Part shown: one piece after another, positions 60,079-64,000 of the stretch
Position numbering within the stretch: position 1 is the stretch's first letter
How the letters are laid out: each line of letters opens with the position of its first letter
From: Paenisporosarcina quisquiliarum_A
GTDB lineage: Bacteria; Bacillota; Bacilli; Bacillales_A; Planococcaceae
Direction: 5' to 3'
Assembly: GCF_043641925.1 (NCBI RefSeq)
Contig: NZ_JBHZRU010000011.1
Span: forward strand, 50,440 to 114,439
Length of the DNA stretch: 64,000 bases
Notes under the pieces: generated by a model
Database searches by the model: none
Told to the model about the DNA's origin: nothing
Seen by the model: only the letters and a program-made list of their open reading frames with translations
Position numbers and translations under genes: made by a program

Positions 60079-60648
60079 TCCTTCCTTACCCCATATTCCA
60101 GAAAAGGGCCATTATATGTAGTATAATTTTTGACCGTATTCATTGTAAATAACGATACAAAAACAGCCTACTTTCTAACTTTGTTTACTTATTATCTTTA
60201 GTAAGTAATTATAGTTTTCAACGTAAACAACGATAGGAATTTACTTGGAGAGGTGGGTATGATAGGCTCGTTTGCCTGATGAAACCTTAGCTTCAGCCTT
60301 TCAAGACAAATCGTACCGTTCAACTATATGCACCTTATATATAGTTTCAACAACAAAACATTGATATGTTGCCCCTTTATCATTGTTTATATGTATCCAC
60401 AGAATAGGCGTTTAAGGACTTGACTTGGAGCCTCTGTGTATAGGAATTTTTTTTGTAACATAATTTTTTGTTCTAAACGTTGAATGATCTGCATTTTTCA
60501 ACGAAAGGATGAGCTTCTAACCGTTAAAAGTAAACATATTCAGCTTGTGGTGCATATACTGGATTGGTCCTTTATATAGGGTAGTAAATAAGATATCTAA
60601 TCCTTTATTCTTCAGAACATAAACTTTAAATTTAGGGGGAGATTAGTA
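60079..60648. other. Intergenic stretch in the transposon
   Basis: About 570 bases without a convincing gene. It is A/T-rich and contains GTTTACTTA/TAAGTAA-type inverted bits near 60,185-60,205. It may be the remains of passenger DNA. Confidence 0.5.
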
Positions 60649-60735
60649 TTGCAAACTGCACAGCAAACAATTGTTAGTATTCCATTCCCATCAGTATGGG
60701 GTATCCATGCTGCTATAGCTGGTAAACCAGAATAA
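60649..60735 (+). CDS. Possible 28-residue peptide
   Basis: TTG start after AGGGGGAGATTAGTA, reading MQTAQQTIVSIPFPSVWGIH, AAIAGKPE. The ribosome site is strong, the peptide is short and uncharged. It could be a leader peptide or the start of a deleted gene. Confidence 0.35.
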   Translation: MQTAQQTIVSIPFPSVWGIHAAIAGKPE

Positions 60736-60953
60736 TGTAAGATTTTAGGTTTAAATGGAAGAAATGTAAAACGAACCTCCTTTTTTGTTTTTCGATACAT
60801 CTCCAACATTAAATTTCTTGTGACAAAACAAACTAAAAAATTATTTGAGGTGTCTCATGAGAAAAGGTCAATCTAAACAATTCCTCGTATTCCAAACGTA
60901 TACTTGCTACATAGTTTGTACATGTTAAGGGAAAAACTAAGGAGGAATTTTAG

Positions 60954-61133
60954 TTGGAGTGGATTTTTTTTCTATACCTGTTAAATACGTTCTTTATCTT
61001 ATTCATAGCAATTTGGGAAGTTCGTCGGCCCGGGGTCCAAATCTACCAGTACAATAAAGGAATGTTACATGCGAAACTGATGATCATTGATGAGGAAATT
61101 GCAGAAGTAGGCGCAGCAAACTATGATATCTAA
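60954..61133 (+). pseudogene. Cardiolipin synthase remnant with internal in-frame deletion
   Basis: A 59-residue frame. Residues 1-26 (MEWIFFLYLLNTFFILFIAI, WEVRRP) match the membrane start of phospholipase-D-type cardiolipin synthases. Residues 27-59 jump to the second catalytic HKD motif (YNKGMLHAKLMIIDEEIAEV, GAANYD). The ~400 residues between, and the end, are missing. The start has a GGAGG site. It precedes the DUF421 gene by 27 bp. Confidence 0.7.
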
Positions 61134-61160
61134 GTAAAATTTAAATTGGAGGAAAAAACT

Positions 61161-61844
61161 TTGGAAGAAGTTAATATTGGTTTACTGACGATCAAAGTCA
61201 TCGTTGGTTTTGTCACTTTATTTTTTATCATTATCATAACAGGCAGAACATCCATCTATCAGTTAACCCCGTTTCACTTAGTTTTTGTGTTAGTACTTGG
61301 AGATTTTTTAGGAAATACCATTTATGAAGATAAGGTAGGGATTTTTCATTTTTTATATGCCATCGGATTGTGGACGTTTCTTATGTTGGGAATAGAGTTT
61401 ATGACTCTAAAAAGTAAATCGACACGTTCTCTCTTATTAGGCAATCCTAACATAATCATTCGAGATGGTGTTATGGACAGAAAGTTACTTACAAAGAACA
61501 AATTGGATGTAAATCAAGTATTGAGTATACTCCGTCAAAATAATGTCTTTTCAGTTCGCGAAGTCAAATACGGTATATTGGAAGCTAATGGGCAATTAAG
61601 TTTATTATTAAAATCCAAGTATCAAAAACCAGACAAGCAAGATCTCAATCTTCCAGAAAGTCCAGTAGACCTCCCAACATCGTTAATTATAGATGGGGAA
61701 ATTTTATGGGATAATTTACATGAACTCGGATTTGATCAACAGTGGTTAGATAACCAATTAACTACCAATGGATATGATAATGTAAAGCGTATACTCTACG
61801 CAGATTGGCGAGAGAGTGAAGGCATACATGTAAGTCCTAAATAA
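61161..61844 (+). CDS. DUF421 (YetF-like) membrane protein
   Basis: A 227-residue protein with three N-terminal membrane segments (LTIKVIVGFVTLFFIIIITG and two more) and the cytoplasmic DUF421 domain (NIIIRDGVMDRKLLTKNKLD, VLSILRQNNVFSVREVKYGI, LEANGQLSLLLK). The TTG at 61,161 follows GGAGG by eight bases. YetF-type proteins are linked to spore or stress physiology in Bacillus. It is the only intact passenger gene. Confidence 0.88.
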   Translation: MEEVNIGLLTIKVIVGFVTLFFIIIITGRTSIYQLTPFHLVFVLVLGDFLGNTIYEDKVGIFHFLYAIGLWTFLMLGIEFMTLKSKSTRSLLLGNPNIIIRDGVMDRKLLTKNKLDVNQVLSILRQNNVFSVREVKYGILEANGQLSLLLKSKYQKPDKQDLNLPESPVDLPTSLIIDGEILWDNLHELGFDQQWLDNQLTTNGYDNVKRILYADWRESEGIHVSPK

Positions 61845-61911
61845 TATTTGTTAGGATAAGAGCATATCAATTTTCTTGGTGAATATAAACTTTAGTCTTC
61901 AACAATCGGGC

Positions 61912-62755
61912 GCGCGCGACAAGTTCTGTTATAAGCGCTTATTGCGTGAAAGACAGGAGATTATGCAAGTAAATCTTAACTTTACAATGGAAGATGGGAA
62001 TGAAGGAAGCAAGTTTTCTGAAACCATCTCGCCAATACTCCTGCATGTGTCATAATTGGCAGATTATGGGGTGTGGAGCACAGGTGGATTCGGCAGAACG
62101 AAGGCTGAAGCCATTCCTTACGGGAAAGGTATGCCGACGGATATGCCGCGCGGCTGAAAAACTAGATATGGTGAGAATGTTCCATAGAAAGGAACTGACG
62201 AACTTCCGAATGTACAGGTCTAAAGATTGAACATAGGGAAACCTATGTCCCATCCAACGATGGGGTGAGTGGTGTAGAGTAAAAATGCGCCCTCTGAAAT
62301 ACGCTATACCGAACAATGGTGGTATCCAGCTCACAGGCTTAAAGGAAGCACCTACGTCTAGAATGTATAGCTACGTTGTAAAGGACTTGGAAACCAATCA
62401 AGGGCTGTCACCTGAAACGGTTGCTATAAGACAATGGTCGAAATGCATTTATCCTTGTGAGGGTAGGGGTATGACTGAGGAAACTCCTGTAATGGGAGTA
62501 GAGGAACAGCCCCAAGTCTAGCAAAATGGAACGATTATTTTCCAAGCGTTCATCGCACCGATCGGGTAGGAACGTGGGGATTTCCACAGTGCGAGCTCTT
62601 AGAAAGAAGACATTAGACACCTACTTTTCTAAGGGTAACGAGGAACTTATAGTCTAGTACAAATTGTTAGATGGAACGCGAAATGATGGGAAACTATCAC
62701 GTTTCGTGCGGAGTAGGGGAAAAGCTGGAGATTACTTCAAATGCTTACCTATTAC
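61912..62755 (+). ncRNA. ORF-less group II intron (bacterial class B-like)
   Basis: A GC-richer block of about 845 nt. The 5' end GCGCGACAAGTTCTG matches the GUGYG-ACAAG start of class B introns. Domain V is clear at 62,677-62,708: CGCGAAA pairs with TTTCGTG, then a CG bulge, then TGATGG with CTATCA closing a GAAA loop. Domain VI follows to about 62,753. No reverse transcriptase is encoded, so the intron would need help in trans. Confidence 0.75.
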
Positions 62756-62778
62756 TAACTTTAATGAAGTAACTAAAG

Positions 62779-62818
62779 CCTAATTTCTCACTTATAACAC
62801 CGAGAAATTAGGTTTTTT
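62779..62818 (+). terminator. Terminator downstream of the intron
   Basis: CCTAATTTCTC pairs with GAGAAATTAGG, followed by six T. It probably ended the DUF421 transcript before the intron entered. Confidence 0.85.
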
Positions 62819-62831
62819 ATGTTTGGATTTC

Positions 62832-62869
62832 CTTAACGTTGTAAATCCGCATTTTCCTGACGCTACCCC
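62832..62869 (-). repeat. Right inverted repeat of the Tn3-family transposon
   Basis: 38 bp, reverse complement starting GGGGTAGCGTCAGGAAAATG. It differs from the left end at a few positions. The duplication TTTAT follows. Confidence 0.95.
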
Positions 62870-63086
62870 TTTATTATGTATATATTTGTAGAATGAAGAA
62901 AAATGTTTGATTACTTAGTTCGTTACCCTTTTTCAATAATCATTTTAAATATCAATGACATGTTAGAAGTCGTTTCTACAGGTAGTAGTAGAATTCTGTG
63001 TAATTACATAAAAGTTTTTTCGGAATTTGCAACGAAAAGGAATTTTCATTCATCTAACGATTATAAAGGAAATGGAGGGGTGGTCT

Positions 63087-63250
63087 TTGTTTTATCAAAG
63101 TCGATTTAAAAAGGCTCAGCAAGGTGATCAAAAAGCCTTTCTTCAGATAATTGAATGTGATAAAGAAAAGCTCTATAAGATTAACGGGTTCTGTTTTGAA
63201 GTACAAAAAACGAAATACACAATAAAACGCTTATTAATAGCATTAAAATG
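63087..63250 (+). pseudogene. Truncated ECF sigma factor
   Basis: TTG start after GGAGGGG, reading RFKKAQQGDQKAFLQIIECD, KEKLYKI, the N-terminal start of ECF sigma factors (region 2). After about 35 residues the similarity stops and the frame runs through a terminator hairpin (63,251-63,275), so the gene is cut short. Confidence 0.6.
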
Positions 63251-63275
63251 GCACTGCAATTCGCAGTGCTTTTTT
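63251..63275 (+). terminator. Terminator after the sigma factor fragment
   Basis: GCACTGC pairs with GCAGTGC around AATTC, then six or more T. Confidence 0.85.
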
Positions 63276-63395
63276 ACGTGTTTCTTCCAAAAACTTCATA
63301 GCAATTATTACTTACTAAATTTTCAAATAATTAAAGGAAATAATTAATAAATATGGTAAGATTATATTAGAACTATTTAGTAGGCAGTGATTTTC

Positions 63396-63428
63396 TTCTT
63401 CAACTAACGCAGCAGTTTAGTTGAAGAA
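63396..63428 (+). repeat. Head-type palindrome (H8), plus-strand orientation
   Basis: Arms TTCTTCAACTAA and TTAGTTGAAGAA with centre CGCAGCAGT, the reverse complement of the head-type centre ACTGCTGCG. It lies 35 bp upstream of a plus-strand lipoprotein gene, so its orientation follows the gene. Confidence 0.8.
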
Positions 63429-63462
63429 CAATTGATTTCTTATGATAAAAGGAGTGAGAATA

Positions 63463-63909
63463 TTGAAAAAATATCTTTACACGGGGATTTTACTTGGAGC
63501 TATTGTGTTAGCTGGGTGTAGTGCAAATGAGGAAGCAGTAGAACAAGCAAAAGAAGAGAAGATGGAAGATGTAACTAATGGACAAGCAGTAGAAGTTGAG
63601 ACTTTACCTGATACGAATAAAGAAGAAGTTGTATCAGTGACTCCATTAACAGTTTTAGATTCTCAAGGTGTTTCATACTTAACTACGGAAGAATATTTAC
63701 AGACACCTTCTGGATTACCTATTTATAAAACTGAATTATTTTATACCGATTTAGATGAATTACAACAACAACCCGAATTCTTCGAATTTACAAAGAATGT
63801 TGAAGGGCGTTTGTATAAAGGTACTCTAAAATTATATCAAGCCGATAAGCAGGACGACGATAGCTGGAAAGCTATGTATAGCGGGGTAATCTCTAGAGTC
63901 GAATTGTGA
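63463..63909 (+). CDS. Small lipoprotein with head-type palindrome upstream
   Basis: A 148-residue lipoprotein with lipobox VLAGC and an acidic N-terminal stretch (SANEEAVEQAKEEKMED). The TTG at 63,463 follows AAAGGAGTGAGAATA. The head palindrome lies upstream. A weak palindrome (AAACTA...TAGTTT, 63,922-63,943) follows the stop where a tail copy would be expected. No domain is recognised. Confidence 0.7.
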   Translation: MKKYLYTGILLGAIVLAGCSANEEAVEQAKEEKMEDVTNGQAVEVETLPDTNKEEVVSVTPLTVLDSQGVSYLTTEEYLQTPSGLPIYKTELFYTDLDELQQQPEFFEFTKNVEGRLYKGTLKLYQADKQDDDSWKAMYSGVISRVEL

Positions 63910-64000
63910 GTTTTTTAACTTAAACTAAACCAGCCAATAGTTTGTCAATATTTATTAATGAAAACTAAAAATAGTTCATGCTATACTTATTTGTGCATGC

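Larger units (their letters stand above)
56318..62869. mobile_element. Complete Tn3-family transposon with passenger genes
   Basis: 6,552 bp bounded by 38-bp inverted repeats (GGGGTA-CGTCAGGAAAATGCGGAT...) that match the Tn1546-type consensus with a few differences, and flanked by the 5-bp duplication TTTAT (56,313-56,317 and 62,870-62,874). It contains tnpA, tnpR, a res region, a cardiolipin synthase remnant, a DUF421 gene and a group II intron. All parts look functional apart from the remnant. Confidence 0.95.

Noticed and set aside
61994..62521. Protein genes within 61.9-62.8 kb
   Set aside because: These frames fall in a group II intron with clear domain V; codon composition and lack of start signals argue against coding.
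62903..63109. Protein gene at 62.90-63.11 kb
   Set aside because: It lacks a ribosome site and overlaps the better supported sigma factor fragment in another frame.

Overview
The window is low-GC Gram-positive DNA and most probably part of a large conjugative plasmid from a Bacillales host (Bacillaceae or Planococcaceae). The evidence is strong AGGAGG-type ribosome binding sites, many TTG and GTG starts, Bacillus-type genes (resA, ccdA, bdbCD, tatA/tatC, cadCA), a RepA_N replication initiator, a ParA-type partition locus with iterons, a MobQ-type relaxase and a Gram-positive type IV secretion operon. No rRNA, tRNA or core chromosomal genes are present.

Layout. 1-741: end of an IS3-family (IS150-like) element with a broken transposase. 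0.77-2.4 kb: module A, made of an HTH protein, RadC and a structured non-coding stretch. 2.5-19 kb: a metal and redox island with ResA, CcdA, an FixH/YtkA-like lipoprotein, CtaG, CzcD, BdbC/BdbD, CopC/CopD, CadC/CadA, two ZIP-type transporters, TatA/TatC and a Tat-exported multicopper oxidase. 19.1-20.2 kb: a 1,025-bp element with 24-bp terminal inverted repeats and a 7-bp target duplication, carrying one lipoprotein gene. 20.2-22.1 kb: module B, a diverged copy of module A in the same orientation. 22-26 kb: small membrane and secreted proteins, a zinc-ribbon/RHH regulator and an AbiF-like HEPN gene behind a small terminated hairpin RNA. 26.3-33 kb: transfer genes (ArdC-like, coupling protein, relaxase) with a candidate oriT and two small coiled-coil proteins. 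33-36 kb: two tandem Fic-family genes and DNA-binding candidates. 36-38.7 kb: five small lipoprotein or membrane-protein genes, each bounded by two different palindromes. 38.9-46 kb: replication and partition (MerR-like HTH, ParA, RHH partner, two iteron arrays, AEP/PriCT primase-type Rep, RepA_N Rep). 46.2-54.9 kb: a type IV secretion operon (VirB3/PrgI-like, VirB4, cell-wall hydrolase, VirB6-like and accessory proteins). 56,318-62,869: a complete Tn3-family transposon with 38-bp ends and a TTTAT duplication, carrying TnpA, TnpR, a cardiolipin synthase remnant, a DUF421 membrane protein and an ORF-less group II intron. 62.9-64 kb: a sigma-factor fragment and another palindrome-associated lipoprotein.

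How it works together. The replication, partition and transfer blocks form the backbone. The metal island combines export of divalent cations (CadA, CzcD), copper handling (CopCD, multicopper oxidase, CtaG), thiol redox systems (ResA/CcdA, BdbCD) and its own Tat translocase. The most unusual material is non-coding: the duplicated folded element next to radC, whose stems show compensatory changes between copies; the two alternating palindrome classes that bracket small lipoprotein genes; and the mobile 1-kb lipoprotein cassette inserted in the loop of a hairpin. All names come from motif recognition by eye; no database search was run.
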